64,000 nucleotides of DNA from contig CM072522.1 in the NCBI GenBank assembly GCA_036898135.1, positions 10,129,186 to 10,193,185 on the forward strand. Reading direction: 5' to 3'. Under the pieces are notes generated by a model. It did not search any database. It was not told the origin of the DNA and saw only the letters and a list, made by a program, of their open reading frames with translations. Within the stretch, counting starts at the first letter, position 1. The number at the start of each line of letters is the position of its first letter. The DNA comes from Oncomelania hupensis (Eukaryota > Mollusca > Gastropoda > Littorinimorpha > Pomatiopsidae). The position numbers and the translations under genes were made by a program. Below, piece by piece: positions 43,803 to 54,300 of this stretch.

Positions 43803-45052
43803 ACAGGTTGAAACCCCAAGGTGAACAAATCATAGCTGAAGAACAAGCAGGATTCAGGGCAGGGCGAAGTACCACTGAACAGATTTTCAACCTCAGAATA
43901 ATCTGTGAAAAATACCTACAGCACCAACAACATCTATATCATGTGTTCATAGACTTCAAGAAGGCGTTTGACCGAGTCTGGCATGCAGCTCTATGGGCAA
44001 CAATGAAAGTGTACAACATCAGCCCTAAAATTATTGAAGTAATCAAAAGCCTGCATGACAAGGCTACCAATGCAGTCCTCCATAACAGCGTCATCGGGAA
44101 CTGGTTCAGAACAACAATCGGTGTGCGTCAAGGATGTACTCTCTCTAACACTCTTCAACATTTTCCTAGAGCACATAATGTCATGTGCCTTTGCAGATCA
44201 CGAAGGCACAGTCAGCATAGGGGGTAGAGCAATCTCCAATCTTTGTTTTGCGGATGACATTGATGGATTGGCTGGAGAGGAACAAGAACTTGAACAGCTG
44301 GTACAGAGGCTTGACACCACCTCCAGAGGTTATGGAATGGAAATAAGTGCAGAGAAGACCAAAATGATGACCAACATCACCAATGGCATCAACACGGACA
44401 TCAAAGTCCAAAGCCAATCCCTCAACACAGTGCATAGCTTCAAATATTTAGGAACCATTGTATCAGACAATGGGACCCGACAGGAAGTCCTCTCCAGGAT
44501 CGCACAAACAACTGCTGCCCTGACAAGGTTGAAGCCCATTTGGAAAGACAGGACCATCAGTCTACATTCCAAAGTAAGACTGCTGCGCTCCCTTGTCATC
44601 TCCATCTTCCTATATGCTTGCGAAGCATGGACCCTCACAGCAGATCTCCAACGAAGAATACAAAGCATGGAGATGAGGTGCTACAGAAGACTTCTGGGCA
44701 TTTCCTATACCCAAGACATCACCAATGACGAAGTCCGACAGACCATCACACAAGCCATTGGACAACACGATGACCTGCTCTCAGTGGTGAAGAAACTGAA
44801 ACTCCGATGGTATGCCCACATCACCAGATCATCAGGCCTTGCAAAGACCATTCTGCAAGGCACAGTGCAAGGAGGTAGAAGAAGAGGGAGACCGAAAAAG
44901 AGGTGGGAGGACAACATTCGAGAATGGACTGGTTTGACACTGAGCGAAGCCATCAGGGTTGCTGAGGACAGAGAAAAATGGAGTATGCTGGTTAAACGAT
45001 CATCTGTGGTGCCCCTACGACCTCCGAGTTACGGGACAGGATAGGATAGGAT
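43803..45052 (+). pseudogene. RTE-like non-LTR retrotransposon, 5'-truncated reverse transcriptase
   Basis: Reads RLKPQGEQIIAEEQAGFRAG, HVFIDFKKAFDRVW (first catalytic Asp), GVRQGCTLS, then after a frameshift near 44140 LTLFNIFLEHI, SNLCFADDIDGLAG (the FADD catalytic pair), FKYLGTIVSDNG, ISIFLYACEAWTL, KLRWYAHITRSSG and [20 protein letters not shown], with a stop before a short GGATA tail. About 410 residues of the RT and C-terminal region. The endonuclease is absent. Apart from the frameshift the frame is clean, so the copy is fairly young. RTE-like assignment rests on the C-terminal pattern, short 3' end and microsatellite tail. Confidence 0.88.
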
Positions 45053-45905
45053 GCTAGCTCACACGGAAGGCAACTAAAATAATTTTTAAAAAAATCTGTA
45101 GCTGTCTCTCATGTCTTCTTGTTAGCACCCATTGGCAGCTGACTCGTATTGTTTACAATTAATTTTTAGATTTAATTGTTAGCGTATATAATTGAATCTG
45201 TGCAGTTCATTGCTCACAATAATACAACTTTTCACTCTTTCTGCAATTCACAGTCCCTACACAGAACAATTAGTTCCGCTACAAATAATTTTCGTTCATG
45301 AAAGTGTAAAAGAATATTGATCTCTTAGTTCAAAAACATATAAAGATACACCTAACTAACAATTTATAGGATTCACACGAAATCGATTGATGCTTAGCTT
45401 TTGTTTATCTATATATATACTCCGACTATTGACAAATAATGTGAGCATCTGTATGGCAAAACAAAACAAACAAACAAAAAATCTTGCTTGCTCCAGTGGA
45501 AACCTGAAAAAAAACAGCCCTTGCATTCCTTCTCATAGTAAAAATGTCTGCATTTGCAGGTAGTACGTACAGTGCATTCCACAGCAAGCTTACAACAACC
45601 TGTAATATTCTTGACCGAATGCTTGCTGCCTATTCATCACTTTTAATTGATTGTTTGGGTCGGTTTTGTAAGCTTTTTTTAAATGGGCTTTTAATAGTAC
45701 AAAAAAAAAGAGAGTTAAATTCTACTCTGTTAAATTTAAAAAAAAACAATCCTTATGTATGTTTTTGAATACTGTGTTTAAAAAAAATTATATTACTGAT
45801 TGACATATTAGATTATTGTGTGTCACTGTGTAGTGCTTTTTGCTTTTAAATAATTTTATTATTGCTTCATTATATGTATTCTTAATGTCGACATCATAAT
45901 TTTTG
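45053..45905. other. Intergenic AT-rich sequence
   Basis: No gene or element recognised. TTGCTTGCTCCAGTGGAAACCT recurs near 38320 and 45484, so a dispersed repeat may be present. Confidence 0.4.
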
Positions 45906-45910
45906 TGTAC

Positions 45911-45940
45911 GTGTGAGTGTGTGTGTGTGTGTGTGTGTAT

Positions 45941-45974
<34 letters not shown>
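45911..45974. repeat. (GT)n microsatellite
   Basis: Interrupted GT array; alternating purine-pyrimidine, Z-DNA prone. Confidence 0.93.
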
Positions 45975-46191
45975 AAGGATGGTGTGCGGGAAGGATGTGT
46001 GGGGAAAGGTGGAAGGGGTAGAAGGGGAAAGGGAGGATTGTACTGTCGAGTTTCTTAGAAAGAAGACGGCACCGAGAAGTAATGGTGCCGTTATGTGCAT
46101 GTGAAAGACTTCAACCAGACGAGGAGCAAAAACGTCGCACTTCAAAAAGACAGCAGTATTTGACATATCTAATAGTACTAATAACTCTGTG

Positions 46192-46213
46192 TATGTGTGT
46201 GTGTGTGTGTGTC

Positions 46214-46253
<40 letters not shown>

Positions 46254-46254
46254 T
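46192..46254. repeat. (GT)n(GA)n microsatellite
   Basis: GT array switching to GA, directly upstream of a SINE fragment. Confidence 0.93.
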
Positions 46255-46255
46255 C

Positions 46256-46340
46256 TTATCTTGGGCCAGCGTAATGAGGGTGATGCCCATCTCTCTCCCT
46301 CGCTGCTTTACCTTCCCCACCCTTAAGAGAGTAGGTACCA
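46256..46340 (-). repeat. tRNA/5S-type SINE, 3' body fragment
   Basis: Shares CTTGGGCCAGCGTAATGAGG, GCTGCTTTACCTTCCCCACC and AAGAGAGTAGGTAC with 49917-50001. The promoter-like head is absent. Confidence 0.8.
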
Positions 46341-48230
46341 AAGAGTGTATGAACAATAAGAGGCGGCACTCTTTAATTAGGCTTATGTGGAGGCTGTCCG
46401 ATTGCCTCCCTTGACTGTCACTTGCTATAACCAAATAGCACTATAGTGAGACATGTAAACTGGGGGTGATTAAAACCTATCAGATGAAGCAACCTAAGCT
46501 TGAAAATGTTGTATGGAATTGTTGCTGATGTCTTTAACACCAACACCCCCACCCCACCCCCCACCCTCCCACCCCAAAAATAAATAAATAAATAAATAAA
46601 AATAAAAAATACCACCCCATATCTCGCCTTAGCCCCAAATGTATTTCCAATTAATTGATGTTAAACAATTATCTATCTTTCTGTGCTTGGGTTTCTTAGG
46701 CTGGTGCAAGTGAATGTAAAGTGCTTGAAACTGTGCCTGTGTGCACAGCAATGATTTTTTTTGCACATGTATGAGAGTGTGCACTTGCAGACTTTTTTTT
46801 CTGGGAGTGGGTGTGTGTTCATGTGTCGAATATCTCTATGTAAATAGACAATAAACCAGTGAAATTAAATGGAATTTGGGTTTCACATTTTTTTCCTCCT
46901 ATGATTCTGTAATTTAAACTATTGGGAAAGTACTAGTGTTTTATTTTCATGTTTGTGTGCGTGTTGCTCAAATGCAGTGCATACTATTTTCATACAAAAG
47001 CCTCTAATAGAACGTTTGTTTGCGACCGACATTAAAAAATGTCCAGAAAACAAAAATCCTAATTCTGGTGCACACCACAGCAAAGGTTACATTTTCACAT
47101 CGTTGCACATTACGATGCCATTGTGGAAAAACTGCCTTTCTCCGTGTACAAAATCTCTTGTATAATAAAATGCTTTATTCCAACACGGAGCTAAGCAATT
47201 GTTTCTGAAATGACATCGATAGTAATCTGTGTGTGCAATAGACCATCAACAACAACAACAACAGCACACACAAAATAGCAGCTGAGACTGACAGGACAGT
47301 TAAGTGTTCTGGAAACAGAGAGACGTACATGTCTTACATACTTCAACAAAAAAATTGTTCATTGTATCAAAACCATTCAATTTTATTCTTCTTTTCAGTG
47401 AGACTGAATTTTGGAAGAAAATCATATAAAAATCCAATACAATCACAAAAGTCTGAAATCTCCAAATTGGTCTCCAAAGTCCAAAACTGTGTGGAAATGG
47501 AAGAAAAAAAAAGAAAAAAAATATAGGACCAAAAATGTTGGGAATCCAGTCAAAGTTGGAGTAATCCGAAGTCCACATTTTTCATGTCACGACTGAGTAA
47601 AAAAAGACAACAAATAAACAAGCAAGCAAATTCAAGTTCTACTGCAAAAATGAATGTGCTGACTTGTATTTGTAATTATGACTGGCAGAGGTGAATGCTA
47701 ACAAAAAATGTTCAACTGAATAAGCTGCAGCAGAAAGAGGTTTTTAACAATTTCCTGAATTTTGTTTATAATTTACACATAACCGAGTTTCTTGAGCTTG
47801 TGATTTTGCTTGGTATATTTCTCTGAAAATAATGCGCTACTTTGCTTCAACAAAAATGCATGCGCACATTTGGGAACAAGCGTACAACATGTCCTTGTTG
47901 GTCACAGATCCCTTCTTTTTCTTTCTCCTTGCCTTCTTTCTTTCTGAAACCCGTCATCACTTCAGATCATTGTGTAAATGGTCAAATCTGCCAGTTCAGT
48001 CACCAAAACCAGTCCGTGAGACTGACAGAGACATAAATTTGTGCCCTGCTGGCTTTCCACTGCTAAATTTTAAGTTGCCCCTGTTTAATTTTAAATTTCG
48101 TCAGGAAAATAATTATCTACCTGAAATTCGTCACCTGGAAAAAACACGTTTACTGGGTTTAGGCCTGCAATCGACTCGGTCTACTCTTAAAGTGAATCAA
48201 GACGTTGAACCGAAAGTGAAAGTTCAGTGA
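46341..48230. other. Intergenic region without a supported gene
   Basis: AT-rich. The 132-residue frame at 47832-48230 has a Phe-rich start and no recognisable domain; I do not call it a gene. Confidence 0.4.
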
Positions 48231-48527
48231 ACTTCAAGAAGTCCGACTGGGTGAGCGTGCGAACTTTGGGTTTTTCAGCGCAGTTACATCAACTCACCTC
48301 GCCTTATCCCGCGGATACAGGTAAAAGGACTTCCCCTTGCAGCTCAGCTTGTATCTGGCATTCTTGCAATGAATTGCCGAGCAAAAGTCGCCTCCTTGTT
48401 TTGTTCGATCGCCTTCTTTCTGCCTTCCTCCTGCCAGGTTGTAGCAAGCGAGGGCTAAGGGGAACAACTCCTGTGTACGGAACGCTGTTCTCATGAAGTG
48501 CGGCCTCTTATTGTTCATACACTGTTT

Positions 48528-48678
48528 GTAGGTACTCAGTCACAGTTGAGTCAACTGGGGGCGTTGTTATTTGTCGCTTCATGTTTTGCGGTCACCCATC
48601 CAAGTGCTAACCGCACTGGACGATGCTTAACTTGCGACACAGTAGCGAGTGCTCCAACCACTGCGCTATCCGACACCA
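48528..48678 (-). repeat. tRNA/5S-type SINE, head copy
   Basis: On the - strand: GGTGTCGGATAGCGCAGTGG (tRNA A box) through CACTCGCTACTGTGTCGC, then AAGTTAAGCATCGTC and GGTTAGCACTTGGATGGGTG (5S rRNA-like), ending near GTACCTAC. The 3' body is missing. A (GA)n array at about 48681-48755 flanks it. Confidence 0.82.
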
Positions 48679-48722
48679 TAAGAGAGAGAGAGAGAGAGAG
48701 AGAGAGGAAGAAAAAGAGAGAG

Positions 48723-48757
<35 letters not shown>

Positions 48758-48899
48758 TTTGAGGGTTGCAAGATAAAGGAAACACACAGCGTTACCGAGA
48801 CTAGACTAGAATCTCACCTACGCTGTACTGAAAACATATAGACGTCGAAAGGAGTTGGGGGGATGATGTGGTGGGACGAAGTATACGCAGACTTTGAAA

Positions 48900-49560
48900 G
48901 CGAGATTTAGATGAGGGCAGGTTTGGTGGACGCGAGAGGCGAAGTGCTCGAGGGTGAGTAGCAGAGTGAACGTGGAAAAGAGGACCGACTGTCCATGAGT
49001 TGATGGAGGAAGGGTGGATCAAGAGGTGTGAGGTAGGGACACGTTGAGAATGGATGCGAGCGTGAAGACAGACTTGCAGCCTACAAGGACCGCCACACGA
49101 GAAGGTTGTAGCAAGGTGTGATCATCCATTATATCGCTTCCTTCACTGCTCGCAACTCACGAGTCCATGCAGAATATCAGAAACCTAGGACTCGAGTTTG
49201 ATGATGCCACAATAATTATTTCCTCCCGACATGTAAATCAGTCTCCGACGTTCACAAAAACTCAACAGTCCATGCAGTTTCAGATGAACCTTAGGACTCA
49301 ACTTTGATACCACTACATTTTCTTCGGACATTTTTAGTCAGTTTTCGATGCTTGCAACTCACAGTCCATTCGGAGTTTCAGAAACCAGGCTTTCTGCTAA
49401 TAATCATTTTTCATCTACAAGGCGAAGTGATCTCCGATGCCCTAATGCGTACAGTACATGCGGAGTTTCAGATCTTTAGGGAACAAACTTTCTTCCACAT
49501 TAGGTTCTTGTCACACTGCGTAGCCGAGACTGGCCCAGGCGTATGTTCGCCTCTCCCCCA
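48900..49560. repeat. Degenerate tandem repeat, about 95 bp
   Basis: Between 49140 and 49480 units with GCAACTCACAGTCCATGCGG-like and AGTTTCAGAAACC boxes repeat three to four times. Sequence before 49140 is unassigned. Confidence 0.6.
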
Positions 49561-49848
49561 TCTCCTATTACGCCGGGTGACGTAGTTGGACTCTTACATT
49601 TCACATTGTATCTAAAATATCAAAAGCCAGTTTGCCGCCGTGGTATTTTGAACTATTTAAATTTTTCTGTACTCGCTGACTCGGACAGCAATGACAGAAA
49701 ATGGGTCCAAGAGGAGGGATGGCCTAGAAAGTGGATGATGAACAGGCTCCGATGGTGTGCGGTAACGAACGTAGAGAACATCAATTGATACACGGTGATC
49801 AAAACACAAAGAGAGAAAAATAAAAAGGGCAAGGGTGAGAGAAAGAGA

Positions 49849-50145
49849 GGTAAAGGTAAAGGTAAAGGTAGTCCCATAGCCTTGTGGCCGTAGGGGAGCG
49901 TGATGTTGGAGATCACACTTATCTTGGGCCAGCGTAATGAGGGTGATGCCCAACTCTCTCCCTCGCTGCTTTACCTTCCCCACCCTCAAGAGAGTAGGTA
50001 CTCAATCACAGTTGAGTCAACTGGGGGCGTTGTTGTTTGTCGCTTCACACCTTAGCGGTCACCCATCCAAGTGCTAACCGCACCGGACGGTGCTTCACTT
50101 TCGACACAGTAGCGAGTGCTCCAACCACTGCACTATCCGACACCC
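49849..50145 (-). mobile_element. tRNA/5S-type SINE, full-length copy
   Basis: On the - strand, about 297 bases: tRNA-like head GGTGTCGGATAGTGCAGTGG and TTGGAGCACTCGC, a 5S-like block (TGAAGCACCGTC, GGTTAGCACTTGGATGGGTG, ACCGC), a body (GTTGACTCAACTGTGATTGAG, GAAGGTAAAGCAGCGAGGG, ACGCTGGCCCAAGATAAG), and a TTTACC tail of three to four units after TATGGGACTACC. The other two copies at 48528 and 46256 match its head and body. Confidence 0.85.
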
Positions 50146-50609
50146 CGAGAAAGAGAGAGAACATATTAAACTATAAGCTGTTAAATCCCCCCCCCCACCC
50201 CCCTCTCCACCTTCCCTCCACCCATCCAACAACATCAAACTCAAAGCTAAAGAGCCGAGAATTTGCTACAAATTATTCATATCATGAACAAAGAAATTTA
50301 TCAATAAAGCATGTCAAAAACATGGTAGTAAAATAATAAATAACATACCTACTAAACAAGCACATACCACCGAAAACGCTCCCTTACACTAAATCAATCA
50401 CTTTACAAGTGTATTAAGTAAACGTTACATGTCAATTTAAATTATAATCATGAAATAATAAATGATGTGTGTATGTGTTTTGTGTACGGTTTGAAAACCA
50501 GAAGGAGCCAGAGACAAGTCAACTTCACGAGAAATGCAAGAAAGACAATCGAACAATGAAAGACAAGCAGAAAACTGACAGTTATCATTTTTTACTCCCT
50601 TACATGTCT

Positions 50610-51135
50610 TTTTTTTTTTTTTTAAAATGCTTTATTGTCCCTTTTTATTGGGAAATTCTGGGCCGCCTCCCCTGGGGAAGGCGTAGTCGCAGCCTGTGGT
50701 GCGCCCAAACCACACCAGCTCAATGCCTATGTGAGCAACACTCTTAGGTTCCCCCACATTTTGCTGGCTGCGGGCTATTAATAGCTTGCCTACACCCTCC
50801 CTTCCAGTGAAAGGAATGGAAAGAAGCACTGGTGAAGCTATTGGTGAAGCTATTTATAGCTAGCCTGGCTGAACTAACTTCAAAACCTAAAAGCTTTGGT
50901 TGAGTCGGTGTGAAGCCCAACCTACCTAACATTAGTTGCGTCTTTTTCAAATTTTGCTGTGGGAGCAAACCGGAGTACCCGGAGAAAAGACGTTGCCCGA
51001 GTTGAAAGTAAATAATATTTGGAGAAACATTACGCCCAGATTCTGGCTCGATCCCACACCTGTGAGGCGCCATTGGTTTCTGGCATGCGGACAAGGCAAG
51101 TTAATCCCGCCTTAGCCCACTTAGCCACAATGCTC
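50610..51135 (-). mobile_element. SINE or short retroposon with tRNA-like head and poly(A) tail
   Basis: On the - strand it starts near GAAGCGAGCATTGTGGCTAAG (A-box-like), has GTGTGGGATCGAGCC (B-box-like), then TTCTCCGGGTACTCCGG, a long body, AATAAA twice and an A run of about 16. The poly(A) end lies at 50610-50626. No target duplication confirmed. It lies just past the FRG1 3' end. Confidence 0.6.
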
Positions 51136-51205
51136 GCTTCAACTACACAACACTCTGAACTATACGTACAAAAAATACACAACTGACATTTTAATTTTGA
51201 ATTTC

Positions 51206-51215
51206 TTTATTTATT
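51206..51215 (-). promoter_or_regulatory. FRG1: FRG1 polyadenylation signals
   Basis: Two overlapping AATAAA hexamers on the - strand (51210-51215 and 51206-51211), about 80 bases after the FRG1 stop codon. That is a normal spacing for a short 3' UTR. Confidence 0.75.
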
Positions 51216-51291
51216 CTACACTTTAAAAACAAAACAAAAAAACTTTACAACAACAAAAACAACAAAAACCTGGTGGGAAAGGAAACCAATG

Positions 51292-51328
51292 CTATTTGCA
51301 GTATCGGTCAGCCTTCATTTTCTCTCTC
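51292..51328 (-). CDS. FRG1: FRG1 exon 8 (last)
   Basis: A 37-base coding exon too short for an ORF scan: acceptor TCTGTTGCAG, then codons giving [12 protein letters not shown] and TAG. It reproduces the conserved FRG1 C-terminus (KADRYCK). A retroelement fragment begins only 24 bases upstream of the acceptor. Confidence 0.93.
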
Positions 51329-54300
51329 CTGCAACAGAAAAATAAAAATAATAAGTGGTGAAGAAACGGAAACTCCGATGGTATGGCCACGTCACCAGAT
51401 CATCAGGCCTTGCAAAGACCATTCTGCAAGGCACAGAGCAAGGAGGTAGAAGAAGAGGGAGACCGAAAAAGAGGTGGGAGGACAACATTCGAGAATGGAC
51501 TGGTTTGACACTGAGCGAAGCCATCAGGGCTGCTGAGGACAGAGAAAGATGGAGTATGCTGGTTAAACGATCATCTGTGGTGCCCCTACGACCTCTGGGT
51601 TACGGGACAGGATAGGATAGGATCTTGAAAAAATGTTACCTTAAAAAAAAACATAATCTAACATGTTCGTTTGAGGAAAACAATTATATTTGATTAAAAC
51701 TGCCTTTCAAGCAACAGTCGGACACACAAGAGCGATAAGACGAAAAGTAATATCCCTTTCGAATAGAACAGAAATCTAGTTTGACCAGGAGAATGACCGC
51801 TACTTCTTTGAAGATAAAACCCAGCAGCTAACACCACAATTCACATTGGAAACAGCTCAAAGTGATTAACTAGAAGGGCAAAGCCAGTATTACACTCATG
51901 CTCTTTATGAAACTGAATATGGGAATGAGTGCCCAGGAAAAAAAACAATAAAACAGTGGCATTAAAATGCAAAGTAATACAGACTTTGATATTTCTATGC
52001 TCTTAACCTCGAGATGACCTTGACCTCTGGTGCCAAATACATGTACACTCGTGTACTATCAAATAAACTACAGCAAAAGTTGCATTATGCTAAAAAAAAA
52101 AAACTACAAAAAAACGGTGGACGTGTTCTCTCATGCATGTCTGATCAAATAACCCAATGTTGTTGCATATTATGGGTTAAATAAATGGCCATTCCTCTGT
52201 ACAATGAACTATTTTTTGTATATTTTTGCAAGGCCTAAAATGACCTTGATCTTCAAGATCAACGCAAAAAACAGAACATATATGAAAGAACAATCTATCA
52301 TCTATAAATACAATATGTTTGGGCTATATATCTCTCATAGTTTATGGTAAAGGTCACTTCAAAGAACCTATACAAACTGACTTTGGACAGTTCCAGTGAC
52401 TTTGACCTTGGAGTGAGGTTGATCAAATGTGCATAGTATGTGTGTCTCATTTATATCTATCAAGCATAAAAGAATCATAAATACAACATTTATTAATAAC
52501 ATAGGGAAAAGTTGAAATTTTGTGAAAATGTTTCATTTTTTGAATAACCTTTGATGACCTTGTGACCATGACCTTGAAGTGAAGTTATTCATGCACTGAT
52601 AATTTTCGAGGTCACGTGGGTATACACCATATTACCAAGTTTGGTTGTGATAGTTGAAATAGCCTCTAAGTACTTAGCCACTGTAACGTTTTTGCACAGA
52701 CAGACGGCGGATGGTGGACAGAGGTAGACTTTTTTTCCTATATCATTTTTGGACTATTTAGGACTACTCTCGCACAGATTTCCCAAATGCTATGCATGCG
52801 AGTCAAAACTTGGGCCTTTCCAACAATGACAGCGGAAAGAAAATAACATTACCCACTTGTCAAGAATCCTCTCAGCCAGAATGAAAATTGGCTCCAAAAG
52901 ATAAGATTTAATTTACAAAACTGTAAACCAAACACTAAACACAAATTACCAACTACAACAAATTCTTAACTTCTAATAGACTATACACAAGCTGAAGTCA
53001 TAAAAATGCACACAGAATACACAAGCAGTGAAGAAAGTGCACAGTGGGTGGTCCAGCAGGATTAAAATAAGAGTAACCTGACATAAGGGTTGAGCTTTTC
53101 TTTAGGTGGCACAGCACAGACATGACTGTACTGAGAAAGCAACCCTAATTTTCAAAGCGAAAGAAGCCTTGAGATAGTCTCTCCAAAGGACAGGGAATTG
53201 GGAGTTAACTTGAAAGCATTTCGGACAAGTAGGTTTCTAAACTGAAACCAAGGAAACACAGTCATTATCACTTCTAATAATACTTCTAACTGCATGTCTA
53301 TACTCTTGTTCAATACACAGATAAAAACCATACCTGTCTAGCAAAGCCTCGTGGAAATCGCCCTCCTTCTTGGCTTTCTTCAGTGTCACTCTATCTTCTG
53401 TATTCACCCTCAGACGTCGGTCTTGAAAACTCGGGAACTTTTTCCTATCCACACAAAGGTTGAAATTAAACAAGCAGTCAATCAATAAAACAATCAGTCA
53501 ATTAATAAATCACCAAGTCAACACTCTGAACTATTACCAAAACACTCTTATTTTATAGGATTAAAAAAACAACCAAAAAAAAAAGAAGTCACAAAGATTC
53601 ACGTTTTTAGTTCTGCTAAATATCTTTTATGTAAATGGTGTCCAAATTACCCCCCTTTCCCTTTTAAATTTATCCTATTTTTGAACTACTAAACACATCC
53701 CCAAAACATTTATGTATGAGTGACTGAAAAGATGACCGCAAATAAACAAACCAAAGTTTAGTTTTAGTTTAGTTTAGTTGAGAGGGACTTGTATAAGCCT
53801 CGCGGCTTTTTGAATGTCCCTTTTATTTTGGGCATTTTTACTTGTCCGGTTACATTTGCAGTTGTTCGGGGAATACTAAAAATAGTATGCTAATTAGTCA
53901 TCATACTCAAATTTTGATTTCTGTATGGAAATGACCTTTTCCAGAAGATTTTTAAAAGTGTTCAGGTTGTTAGCTCTTTTAGTATCAACTGGCAATTTAT
54001 TCCATACGGGCGCAACTCTGTAGGAGAATGAGTAATTTTCTTTTGTTTGTGCGGCAATGTCTTATAAGAATATTGTCCTGTGAATTTCTTGTTCTAGAGT
54101 TAGTATTCAACTGAAACAAAGTGTTAACATCAATGTCGTCAATCCCATTAAAAATCTTGTAAGTTTGGATCAGGTCACCTCTCAATCTTCTAAATTTCAG
54201 AGAGGGCAGATCCAAAACTCTCAATCTCTCTGAGTATGGTAATTGTCTCAGCGATTTAATCATCCTAGTTGCTCTTCTTTGTACTCTCTCCAAGGCAGAT

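Noticed and set aside
47832..48230. 132-residue open frame
   Set aside because: Phe-rich start, no recognisable domain, no polyadenylation or splice context that I can support.
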